This document shows, piece by piece, positions 40,883 through 48,594 of a stretch of DNA of 64,000 bases. The notes beneath the pieces are model-generated. The model worked only from the letters and a program-made list of their open reading frames with translations, was not told the DNA's origin and searched no databases. Made by a program: the position numbers and the translations under genes. Source of the stretch: Glaciimonas sp. GTDB taxonomy: Bacteria; Pseudomonadota; Gammaproteobacteria; Burkholderiales; Burkholderiaceae_D. Position 1 is the stretch's first letter. The number at the start of each line of letters is the position of its first letter. The DNA lies in the NCBI GenBank assembly GCA_012927625.1, contig JABBOV010000006.1, positions 1-64,000 on the forward strand, given 5' to 3'.

Positions 40883-42466
40883 TCAAGTCGCTGCCAGCAA
40901 TTTATCCAGCTTATCCCAACTATCGGTTAACGCTCCAAAGCCATTGCTGCCCGCTTGGCTTTCGAATATTACGGTGTGCGCTAGTTCCTCGGGCGACAGC
41001 GGCTGTTGGACGCTGGTGAGCCTGTCCAGTACCGACCCGTTGGCTTCCGACGGATCGGTGCCGAGCGCACTGCGGTGCTGGATACGGCTGCGCAGAGTCA
41101 CTGCATCGGCCTGAGCCGAGGCGATTGCGAACCCAACCGCCATCTGCCGGGCCAATTGCCGGAACATGGCCCGCTCATCTTCGCGCAGGAATGCGGCATC
41201 TACGATTACCGTGTAACCGGTTTCCAACAACTGCCGGGCCATTTGCAGCAGCAGGCTATAGGTCTGCCGGGTTGCTGCAGCGCTGTAGATGTTTTGCGCG
41301 GTACGGCTGTTGTCGAGGGCATCGATGCCGAACAGGCGTTTGCGCTCAACATCGGAGCGCAGCCGAATCCCATGCTGGCGTTCCAGCACTTCAAGCGCCA
41401 ACGTGCTTTTGCCGGAACCGGGCAAGCCGTGGGTGATGATCAGCGTTGGCGCACCGGAATGCAGCAGCGTGTCCGCTAAAGTCAGATAGCTGCGCACGCT
41501 GGCCAGAGCTTCAGCTGCCTCAGCTTGCGATAAGTCAGGCTGAGTGATGCGAATAGCGCTTACCTTGGCGCGCACCGTGGCCCGGCCAGCCAGGTAGAAA
41601 CGCAGCAACGCCACGCCGGCGTAGTCGCCGGTGATCTCCAGATACGCGTTGAGCAGGCGAAAAGCAAATCCGCCTTGTTGACGGTGCATCAAGTCCATCA
41701 TCGGGAAAGCGAGTTCGTTGATGACGTCGATCCAGCGCAATCCGGGATCGAATTCGAGACAGTCGAACGGTACCGGTTGATCGTCGATCAGTACGATATT
41801 GCTCAAATGCAGATCGCCGTGGCATTCGCGCACGAAACCGTCATTGCGGCGCTGTCCGAAGATCGGCCGGCAGGCAGCAAATTCAACTGCAGTGGCTTGC
41901 TGCAATGCTTGCAAGGTTTGGTGGTCTGCAGCGCTATGTAACAGTGCTCCAAGTTGTTCGAAATTCTGCTCGTCAACAGCAAGAATGGCTTCGGCAGTGC
42001 CAAACGCGCTGACCGGGTCGGCCGGCGGCAGACTGGCGTGAAAGCGCGCCAAGGTGACGGCCAAGCGGTCGATATGCGCGGCGCGTAATTGGCCGGCAGC
42101 CAGTACCACGTCCATTTGGTTCGAACCATCGAAACGGCGCATCCTGACCGCATATTCAATCGCCGGCAAATGGCCCAAGCCCAGCAGCGGCGCCTCGAAA
42201 CTACCGCCGATCGGGATTACATCGATATAGATATCCGGCGCCAACCGCCGGTTGAGTCGAATTTCTTCTTTGCAATAAAATTCTCGCCCAGCCAGCGTAC
42301 TGAAGTCGAGGAAATCCAGATCGAGCGCTTTCTTGACCTTGTAAGCAGTGTCTTCGCTGAGCAAAATCCATGAAATATGGGTTTCGATCAGCTCCATGTG
42401 CTGTTGTTGCAGCGCGTGGATAAGTTGCAATTGCTGCTGCAGGGCGGCTGACGGCTTATTTTGCAT
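40883..42466 (-). CDS. fused phosphotransferase (APH-like) and P-loop kinase
   Basis: This 527-residue cytoplasmic protein joins two domains. Residues 1-320 resemble aminoglycoside phosphotransferase/choline-kinase folds, with the catalytic-loop HGDLHLSNIVL and a DCLEFDPGLRWIDVINELAF metal-binding region. Residues 330-520 form an AAA_33/zeta-type kinase with Walker A GLPGSGKST near 337-345 and DVERKRLFG. This fusion is a known family of unassigned substrate. It need not confer drug resistance. It is convergent with the cyanophycin transporter operon and followed after 43 bases by the copper chaperone gene. Confidence 0.85.
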   Translation of the reverse strand: MQNKPSAALQQQLQLIHALQQQHMELIETHISWILLSEDTAYKVKKALDLDFLDFSTLAGREFYCKEEIRLNRRLAPDIYIDVIPIGGSFEAPLLGLGHLPAIEYAVRMRRFDGSNQMDVVLAAGQLRAAHIDRLAVTLARFHASLPPADPVSAFGTAEAILAVDEQNFEQLGALLHSAADHQTLQALQQATAVEFAACRPIFGQRRNDGFVRECHGDLHLSNIVLIDDQPVPFDCLEFDPGLRWIDVINELAFPMMDLMHRQQGGFAFRLLNAYLEITGDYAGVALLRFYLAGRATVRAKVSAIRITQPDLSQAEAAEALASVRSYLTLADTLLHSGAPTLIITHGLPGSGKSTLALEVLERQHGIRLRSDVERKRLFGIDALDNSRTAQNIYSAAATRQTYSLLLQMARQLLETGYTVIVDAAFLREDERAMFRQLARQMAVGFAIASAQADAVTLRSRIQHRSALGTDPSEANGSVLDRLTSVQQPLSPEELAHTVIFESQAGSNGFGALTDSWDKLDKLLAAT

Positions 42467-42509
42467 CGTTTATTTCCAGTAGTGCAGACATAGAGGCCTG
42501 CACACCTTA

Positions 42510-42956
42510 TCAATGTTTCATGCCGGCCATACTATTAAGCGGCCGTGCCGGCACTTGCAGTTCAATGGTTTGACGTTTTTTATCCTTGCCTTCGACCACT
42601 AGCGTCACCGGCACCATGTCGCCCTCCTTAATTTGCTGCTTCAAGTTGATCAGCATGATGTGATAACCGCCCGGCTTCAGCTCGACCGCTTTGCCGGCCG
42701 GTAAGTCCACACTGGAAACGGCGCGCATTTTCATGACGTTATTCTCCATCGACATTTCATGCACTTCGACCACGCTGGCGGCCGGCGAACGCACCTCGAC
42801 TAAGCGGGCATCCTGTTTGGCAGTCAGTTGCATGAAAGCGCCGGTGGTTTTTTGCTGTTGCACGGTGGCGCGCACCCAAGAGTCCTTGACCTCGACCTGG
42901 GCCAACACAGCAGTGGCGGAAAGTGCGAGTAGTGAGGCAAGAATTACATGTTTCAT
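42510..42956 (-). CDS. PCu(A)C-type periplasmic copper chaperone
   Basis: This 148-residue exported protein has a signal peptide (MKHVILASLLALSATAVLAQ) and the copper site H-E-M near residues 66-68, a second Met in the VMKM stretch, and H-I-M in GGYHIMLINL about 35 residues later. This is the H(M)x10Mx21HxM pattern of PCu(A)C. Such proteins deliver Cu(I) to the CuA site of cytochrome c oxidase. AAGGAA lies 6 bases before the ATG at 42956, and an upstream in-frame start would add 40 non-signal residues. A short His/Met tail (MAGMKH) adds metal ligands. Confidence 0.9.
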   Translation of the reverse strand: MKHVILASLLALSATAVLAQVEVKDSWVRATVQQQKTTGAFMQLTAKQDARLVEVRSPAASVVEVHEMSMENNVMKMRAVSSVDLPAGKAVELKPGGYHIMLINLKQQIKEGDMVPVTLVVEGKDKKRQTIELQVPARPLNSMAGMKH

Positions 42957-43015
42957 GGATTTCCTTTGATTTTTAATCGGACGTAGATGCAGACACGAAG
43001 TACAAGTTGTGCCGG

Positions 43016-43264
43016 CTATTGTGCCGCAGTATCTGCACGCAGCGCCAAGTTCAGATGGTCGATGATTTCGGCCCAATCGGCATCTTCCAAAATCTCTTCG
43101 CGCAAAAACGTGGCTTGTGCCGGGCTCCAGAACGACGCATCGGCCAGTACGACATCGGCCGCTAGCGGCGCATGAGCAGCGATGAAGCGATCGATTGCCG
43201 CGATTTCTGCGGGCAAGCCCAATTGCTTGAATAGTTCGGCGAACGGATGTACGGGTTGTTCCAT
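43016..43264 (-). CDS. DUF2789 protein
   Basis: This small soluble protein of 82 residues has HPFAELFKQLGLPAEIAAID and ASFWSPAQATFLREEI, matching the DUF2789 family of unknown function. AGGAG lies 7 bases before the ATG at 43264. It sits 64 bases after the cbpM gene on the same strand, so it may belong to the cbpA-cbpM transcript. Confidence 0.82.
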   Translation of the reverse strand: MEQPVHPFAELFKQLGLPAEIAAIDRFIAAHAPLAADVVLADASFWSPAQATFLREEILEDADWAEIIDHLNLALRADTAAQ

Positions 43265-43328
43265 GGTGCTCTCCTGGTACGCGTTTTTACAATGCTTTTG
43301 CAATGCGTTTGCAATGATTAACATGCGT

Positions 43329-43646
43329 TCAATGTGCGCTGCGGCGCTTGAGTTGGGTTTTCAGAGCTGCGATTTCATCCAGCAGATCGAGCGCCAGCGC
43401 AACTCCGGCCGGATTGATTTCAAGATCGCGCGTGAGCCGCACAGCCAGTCGTGCGCGTTGCAGCGCGGCACCGCTAAAGCGCCACTCTTGCGGCTGCGGA
43501 CCGTATGGCTCCAGCATGCCTTCCAGCACCCAGATCGTGATCTGTTCCTCTGGCGCATCGCACGCCTGGCACAACTCAATTAAGGTCAGTTCGATTTCTT
43601 CCTCGACCACCTGGCCTTGGAGGTAGGTTGTATTTGTTTGGTTCAT
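43329..43646 (-). CDS. cbpM: chaperone modulator CbpM
   Basis: This 105-residue MerR-like protein binds the J-domain of CbpA and inhibits its co-chaperone and DNA-binding activity. It shows TLIELCQACDAPEEQITIWV, GMLEPYGPQPQEWRFSGAAL and RLTRDLEINPAGVALALDLL, typical of the family. It lies 15 bases after cbpA, as in E. coli. Confidence 0.9.
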   Translation of the reverse strand: MNQTNTTYLQGQVVEEEIELTLIELCQACDAPEEQITIWVLEGMLEPYGPQPQEWRFSGAALQRARLAVRLTRDLEINPAGVALALDLLDEIAALKTQLKRRSAH

Positions 43647-43661
43647 CAGATTTGCTCCGAA

Positions 43662-44603
43662 TTATCCTGCGAGATGGGCGCGTGGGTTGAAGTCGAAAGC
43701 TTGCGCCATCGCACGGTAAGCCTCCTTGGCGCGCTCGTCGTCGGCCGGCGGCAGCGCGATCACCAGCACCGCGTACAAATTGCCGGCCGGGTTGCCTGGA
43801 ATGCCCTGCCCCTTCAAGCGCAGCTTGCGCCCGGCGCTGGAGCCGGGCGGGATGGTGAGATGCACCGAGCCTTCGGGCGTCGGTGCGGTGACGCTGCCGC
43901 CGAGCGCCGCTTCCCACGGCGCCAGCGGCAAATCGAAATAGACGTCGCGCCCATCGACCCGATAATGCGGGTGCGGACGAAATACGATTTCCAGATACAG
44001 GTCGCCGGCCGGCCCTTGCCCTGACCCTGGCCCGCCTTGTCCGCTCAAACGTAAATGCTGGCCTTCGCGAATCCCTTTCGGGATGGTGATGTCGAGCGTG
44101 CGGTCCTGGGTACTGACGCGACCTTGCGCGTCCATGGTTGGCAGGCGCAGCGAGATGCTGCGCTGTGCCCCGTGGTAAGCGTCTTGCAGATCGATTTGCA
44201 CCTTGGCATGATGATCCTGACCCTGCGCCGGCCTGGCTTGCCGCGCCGCATGGCCTGCCCCGCTCTGGCGACCGAACAACGATTCGAAAAAATCGCTGTA
44301 ATCGGCACCGTCTGCTTTGGCATCGCCACCGCTAAATTCAAAACCGGCATCCCAGTTCGGCGGCGGCTGGAATTCCTGTCCGCTGCGATGCTGGCTACCG
44401 ACCTGGTCATAGGCAGCACGCGTTTCCGGGTCCTTGAGCACTTTGTACGCTTCGCCCATTTCCTTGAAGCGTGTTTCCGCATCGGGTTCCTTGCTGACGT
44501 CGGGATGGTATTTGCGCGCCAGTTTGCGATATGCGCCCTTGATTTCATCCTGAGTTGCCGTGCGCGATACGCCAAGGCTTTCGTAATAATCTTTGAATTT
44601 CAT
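43662..44603 (-). CDS. cbpA: curved DNA-binding protein / DnaJ-like co-chaperone
   Basis: This 313-residue class B J-protein has an N-terminal J-domain (residues 5-70; YYESLGVSRTATQDEIKGAY, then KYHPDVSKEP, with the HPD motif near 36-38), a Gly-poor linker and two beta-barrel substrate-binding domains (about 120-300). It stimulates DnaK and, in E. coli, binds curved DNA in the nucleoid in stationary phase. No zinc-finger domain is present, which separates it from DnaJ. It is first in the cbpA-cbpM pair. Confidence 0.93.
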   Translation of the reverse strand: MKFKDYYESLGVSRTATQDEIKGAYRKLARKYHPDVSKEPDAETRFKEMGEAYKVLKDPETRAAYDQVGSQHRSGQEFQPPPNWDAGFEFSGGDAKADGADYSDFFESLFGRQSGAGHAARQARPAQGQDHHAKVQIDLQDAYHGAQRSISLRLPTMDAQGRVSTQDRTLDITIPKGIREGQHLRLSGQGGPGSGQGPAGDLYLEIVFRPHPHYRVDGRDVYFDLPLAPWEAALGGSVTAPTPEGSVHLTIPPGSSAGRKLRLKGQGIPGNPAGNLYAVLVIALPPADDERAKEAYRAMAQAFDFNPRAHLAG

Positions 44604-44714
44604 GGATTAATGTTTCCACTTGCGGGGTTAAGAAAACGCAATAAGTCGTATTGAATCGTATTGAAATTAGTGCATGTTGCATTCGTACCGTTTGTGCTAA
44701 ATCAACTGCATCCA

Positions 44715-45413
44715 CTACATCACCGCACCGAACAATTTGCCCGCACCAGCCGTCGCCGCCATCGCCAGCGCACCCCAAAAAGTCACTCGCAGCGCGGCCT
44801 GGACTACTGGCGCGCCACCGGTGTGAGCGCCCAGCGCGCCTAATGCGACCAGACCTACCAGCGAGGTGCCGGCCACCAGTGGCACCAGTTGCGGCAGTGG
44901 CGCCAGCAGCGTCGCCAATAGCGGCAGGGCGGCGCCTGCAGCGAAGGTGACGGCCGAAGTCAGCGCGGCTTGCACCGGCCGCGCGCTGGCAGAATGAGAA
45001 ATGCCGAGCTCATCGCGCGCATGGGCGCCTAGCGCATCATGTTCCATCAATTGGGACGCCACTTGCGCCGCCAACTGATGCGTCAGCCCGCGCTGCATGT
45101 AGATGGCGGTCAGCTCTTGCTGTTCGTGCTCCGGCTCTTCGATCAGTTCGATCCGTTCGCGCTCCAGGTCGGCTTGCTCGGTGTCGGACTGTGAACTGAC
45201 AGACACGTATTCACCAGCCGCCATCGACATCGCTCCCGCCACCAGACCCGCGACGCCGGCTACCAATAGCTCACTGCGCCCCCCGCTGGCCGCAGCAATA
45301 CCCACCATCAGGCTGGCGGTGGAGACGATGCCGTCATTTGCTCCCAGTACAGCGGCGCGCAGCCAGCCGATGCGTTCGGTACGGTGCAGCTCAGGGTGTC
45401 TGGGTCGGGCCAT
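44715..45413 (-). CDS. VIT/CCC1-family iron or manganese transporter
   Basis: This 232-residue inner-membrane protein has five hydrophobic segments. The first carries GANDGIVSTASLMVGIAAAS and the second GLVAGAMSMAAGEYVSVSSQ, both conserved in vacuolar-iron-transporter-like proteins. A charged cytoplasmic insert (ERERIELIEEPEHEQQELTA) matches the metal-binding domain of the VIT1 fold. It would move Fe2+ or Mn2+ out of the cytoplasm. It lies 78 bases downstream of the CDF transporter gene on the same strand. Confidence 0.88.
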   Translation of the reverse strand: MARPRHPELHRTERIGWLRAAVLGANDGIVSTASLMVGIAAASGGRSELLVAGVAGLVAGAMSMAAGEYVSVSSQSDTEQADLERERIELIEEPEHEQQELTAIYMQRGLTHQLAAQVASQLMEHDALGAHARDELGISHSASARPVQAALTSAVTFAAGAALPLLATLLAPLPQLVPLVAGTSLVGLVALGALGAHTGGAPVVQAALRVTFWGALAMAATAGAGKLFGAVM

Positions 45414-45491
45414 GTTGATCTTTCTTAATCTGGAGGTGTGCGTCTGGTGGCTGGCGGGTGTCAGTATCGGTAGCCATCTCGCCAGCAGAAG

Positions 45492-46418
45492 TTAATGAGA
45501 ATGGGAGTGGCTATGCGACAAATTCACAGCGATCGGGCCATCGCACGGCGGCATCAAGGGTGTAGTCGCGACTTGCAGTGTGGCATGGTCGATGTCGAAG
45601 CGCTCGTGCAGGCCAGTGCTGGCCTGGCACAAGAACGCATCGCCCGGATGCCCTGCAGACATGATCAAATGTGCGGTGAGCGCCACCTGCGAGGTGCCCA
45701 TTGCCCATACATGCAAGTCATGCACACGGGTTACGCCAGGCAGCGATTCCAGATAGGCGCGCACCTCGGGTAGATTGATTGCCTCCGGCACGCCGTCAAA
45801 CAACAAGTGCAACGATTGCCGGAACAGGCTCCAGGTACTGACCACAATTACGGCGGCAATCAGCAGACTGGCCACCGGGTCCAGCCAGTTCCAGCCGAAC
45901 CATAGCGCCAGCGCACCGGCCACCACTACGCCGGCCGAGACCAGCGTGTCAGCTGCCATGTGCAGGAATGCGCTGCGGATATTCAAGTCGTTTTTGCCGC
46001 CGTGCATGAATAGCAGAGCCGTAGCGCCATTGATTGCAATGCCGACACCAGCCACTAGCATGATAGTCACGCCCTGCACCGGCCCCGGAGCACCTAGCCG
46101 TCCGATTGCTTCCCAAGCCAGTGAACCCATCGCCACCAACAGTAATAATGCATTGGCAAAGGCGGCCAGAATGGAGGCGCGTTTCCAGCCGTAGGTATGG
46201 CGCGCGTCCGGCAGCAACCTGCCGGCCAGCGCGCCGCCCCAGGCCAGCACCAACCCGGCCACGTCGGACAAATTGTGGCCGGCGTCGGCTAATAGCGCCA
46301 GCGAGTTGACCTGCCAGCCGTAAAAAGCTTCCAACGCGACAAAAACGGTATTGAGCAAGATGCCAATTGCAAATGCGCGATTAAAGCTGGTGGGCGCGTG
46401 ATCGTGGGCGCCACTCAT
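45492..46418 (-). CDS. cation diffusion facilitator (CzcD-like)
   Basis: This 308-residue proton-driven exporter of Zn2+, Co2+ or Cd2+ has six hydrophobic segments. The metal sites are HNLSD in LADAGHNLSDVAGL (TM2) and HMAAD in AFLHMAADTLVSAG (TM5), the HxxxD pairs typical of Zn/Cd transporters. A cytoplasmic C-terminal domain (about 210-290) and a His/Ser tail ending HSHSHSH follow. The VIT transporter gene follows it. Confidence 0.92.
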   Translation of the reverse strand: MSGAHDHAPTSFNRAFAIGILLNTVFVALEAFYGWQVNSLALLADAGHNLSDVAGLVLAWGGALAGRLLPDARHTYGWKRASILAAFANALLLLVAMGSLAWEAIGRLGAPGPVQGVTIMLVAGVGIAINGATALLFMHGGKNDLNIRSAFLHMAADTLVSAGVVVAGALALWFGWNWLDPVASLLIAAVIVVSTWSLFRQSLHLLFDGVPEAINLPEVRAYLESLPGVTRVHDLHVWAMGTSQVALTAHLIMSAGHPGDAFLCQASTGLHERFDIDHATLQVATTPLMPPCDGPIAVNLSHSHSHSH

Positions 46419-46491
46419 GTGCGCTCCTTATCAATCAATCTGGAAACCTGATGCAAACCTGTCATGAATAATGCTCCGCATGGGTTGAATT

Positions 46492-47142
46492 TTAAAGAAT
46501 GGATGTGAATTCCCAAGGCCCCGGCCGCGCTTGCTGCAATTTGCGCTTGCTGGCGGTGCCGATATTGATGAAGCATACCGGATGCTCGCCGGCGGCCAGC
46601 GTAAATAGTTTCTGCATGTGCCCCGAGCGCATCGCCTGTCCGCTGGTCAGGCCGGCGCCGAAGCCCATTGCATGCGCCGACAGCAACATGTTCTGCAGCG
46701 CGCAGCCAAACGAGACCATGCGTTCCAGCGCCGGAATATCCGGCTCGGCCGGCCCCAGTTGGGCCACCGCCAACAGCAGCAGCGGCGCGCGGTGCGCCTT
46801 TTCGCGCGCGCTGGCAATCTGCTCGGGCGTGGCGTCGGCATCGCGCTCGATTAACGCTTGCGCAAATACTTCGCCCAGCAGCGCGCGTTTATCCAGCGGG
46901 ATGATGACGAAGCGCCACGGATGCAATTGACCGTGATCCGGCGCTGCTGCGGCGGCAGCCAGCAGTTGTTCGAGCTGGATCGGTGTCGGGCCGGGCGCTG
47001 CCAGTCGTTTGGGCGAAATGTTTTGGCGCGAGTGAATCAGTGCCTGCGCGACGTCGCATAACTCTTCTGCCGTCACCGTAGCCGGCGCGCAATCCGGCAC
47101 GGCAGCGCTGTGTGTCTGTGGTGCGGTCGGCAATTGCGGCAT
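46492..47142 (-). CDS. nitroreductase-family protein
   Basis: This 216-residue FMN-dependent oxidoreductase has SRQNISPKRLAAPGP near residue 45 (FMN-phosphate contact region), APDHGQLHPWRFVIIPLDKR near 68, and MGFGAGLTSGQAMRSG. It is close to the YdjA-like subgroup that acts on nitro compounds or quinones. I start at the ATG at 47142 because AAGGAG lies 7 bases upstream. An in-frame start at 47235 would add 31 residues without a ribosome-binding site. It is divergent from the ligase gene. Confidence 0.85.
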   Translation of the reverse strand: MPQLPTAPQTHSAAVPDCAPATVTAEELCDVAQALIHSRQNISPKRLAAPGPTPIQLEQLLAAAAAAPDHGQLHPWRFVIIPLDKRALLGEVFAQALIERDADATPEQIASAREKAHRAPLLLLAVAQLGPAEPDIPALERMVSFGCALQNMLLSAHAMGFGAGLTSGQAMRSGHMQKLFTLAAGEHPVCFINIGTASKRKLQQARPGPWEFTSIL

Positions 47143-47373
47143 GGATGCTCCTTTCCCGATAATCCTGCAAATCAAAAGCTCCGATTTTGCATTATCACCC
47201 AAGCGCGCGCAATGCCTTCCTAGTGCCTCAGACACGTTTTGCCGGCAAGCGTTGCCATGCGTGATAAATTGTTGCTTGCAAGAATGTTATTAATCGTTCA
47301 GGAGAATTATCGTGCGCTGCCCTATTTCACTTTTCTCGCATTGCCGCCGTGTCGCCGACCCGCGAGGCATGCG

Positions 47374-48270
47374 ATGAAGCTGCCTCCAATGAAGTTGCCT
47401 CCAATACGGCGCTTGCTCGCACTATTATTGCTGGGCGGCGTACTGCATTCCGGGCCGATGGTGCAGGCAGTTGCGGCTGCAAATACAACTGACGATACCG
47501 CGCCACCCGTGCTGCTGGCGCAAAATTTCAATGATGCGATCGACCCCAGCGCTTACCTGGTAAGTGAAAAGCTCGACGGCGTGCGTGCGCTGTGGGATGG
47601 CACAACGCTGCGCTTTCGCAGCGGCAGAATAATTCCGGCACCGGACTGGTTTATTTCCAATTTTCCGGCGCACCCGCTGGATGGCGAATTGTGGATGGGG
47701 CGGCGCAAATTCGACCGCCTGTCGGCAGCGGTGCGACGCGATAGCCCGCGCGATGCCGAGTGGCGCCAAATCAGCTATCAGGTATTCGAATGGCCGCAAG
47801 CACCCGGCACTTTCAGCGAGCGCATTGCCGCATTGCAGGTCAGCGTGGCGCGCGCCAACCTGGACTGGCTGCAATTAGTGCCGCAAGTACGCATCGCCAA
47901 TCGCCAGGCTCTGCAAGCCAGATTGCAGCAAGTGGTGCACGCCGGCGGCGAGGGCTTGATGCTGCACCGCGCCGACGCGCTCTGGCAAACCGGCCGTACC
48001 GATGCACTGCTGAAACTGAAACCACAGCTTGACGCCGAGGCCAAGGTTATCGCCCACCTGCCGGGCAAAGGGAAATATCAAGGCTTGTGCGGCGCATTGC
48101 TGGTGGAAAGTCCCGACGGGCAGCGCTTTCGCCTGGGCAGTGGCATGAGCGATGCCCAGCGCCGCGCGCCACCGCCGGTAGGCAGCATTGTGACCTACCG
48201 CTACCGCGATCGCACGCCGAATGGTTTACCGCGCTTTGCCAGCTTCCTACGGGTGCGCGCACCGGAATAA
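47374..48270 (+). CDS. ATP-dependent DNA ligase with signal sequence (LigE type)
   Basis: This 298-residue protein has an N-terminal hydrophobic signal (residues 10-34) ahead of a minimal DNA ligase. The nucleotidyl-transferase domain shows the active-site Lys66 in SEKLDGVRALW, GELWMGRRKF (motif III), GEGLMLHR (motif IV) and LKLKPQ (motif V), followed by a short OB domain. Minimal ligases of this type are found in proteobacteria and have been proposed to act in the periplasm on imported DNA. GAGG lies 7 bases before the ATG at 47374, which opens into the signal; an ATG at 47239 is possible. It ends at a strong terminator. Confidence 0.87.
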   Translation: MKLPPMKLPPIRRLLALLLLGGVLHSGPMVQAVAAANTTDDTAPPVLLAQNFNDAIDPSAYLVSEKLDGVRALWDGTTLRFRSGRIIPAPDWFISNFPAHPLDGELWMGRRKFDRLSAAVRRDSPRDAEWRQISYQVFEWPQAPGTFSERIAALQVSVARANLDWLQLVPQVRIANRQALQARLQQVVHAGGEGLMLHRADALWQTGRTDALLKLKPQLDAEAKVIAHLPGKGKYQGLCGALLVESPDGQRFRLGSGMSDAQRRAPPPVGSIVTYRYRDRTPNGLPRFASFLRVRAPE

Positions 48271-48288
48271 TTTTCCTGTTTTTAAAAT

Positions 48289-48317
48289 AAAAAAACCAGC
48301 GTTCAGCTGGTTTTTTT
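48289..48317 (+). terminator. rho-independent terminator after the ligase gene
   Basis: AAAAAAACCAGC, loop GTTCA and GCTGGTTTTTTT form a perfect hairpin with A and T tracts on both sides, so it can work in either direction. Confidence 0.85.
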
Positions 48318-48367
48318 CGCTTAACAATCCGTTGCTCCAAAGCTATTCAATGCTTGTGCAAAATCAA

Positions 48368-48424
48368 GTAGTGCGGGCCTGCGTGCCTGCATCGGGTCGC
48401 AGGCACGCAGGCCTGCACTACTAC
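48368..48424. repeat. GTAGTGCGGGCC palindrome family, copy B
   Basis: The two 23-base arms (GTAGTGCGGGCCTGCGTG then CCTGC, and its complement) pair with a single mismatch around a short loop. It is the most complete of three copies in the window. Confidence 0.8.
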
Positions 48425-48594
48425 AACCTTAGCCGCTGTCATTCGACGGTCACAATTTCACAGTACATTTTCACTTGCTGCGTTGCACAAGGGCAATCTC
48501 GGCTCACATCTGCAACCCGCGTTGCGACAGCGCCAAAAGTACTGTCACTTATTTTTATACCGCTCATTTTTGCACCCATTAGGGAGTTTCCGAC

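Larger units (their letters stand above)
48271..48594. other. 324-base gap with terminator and palindrome
   Basis: No gene is supported. It holds the ligase terminator (48289-48317), copy B of the GTAGTGCGGGCC palindrome (48368-48424) and presumably the promoter of the PhoX-family gene. Confidence 0.6.

Noticed and set aside
40883-42466. aminoglycoside resistance gene
   Set aside because: The first domain has the APH fold but is fused to a P-loop kinase and belongs to a housekeeping-type family. Nothing indicates drug modification.
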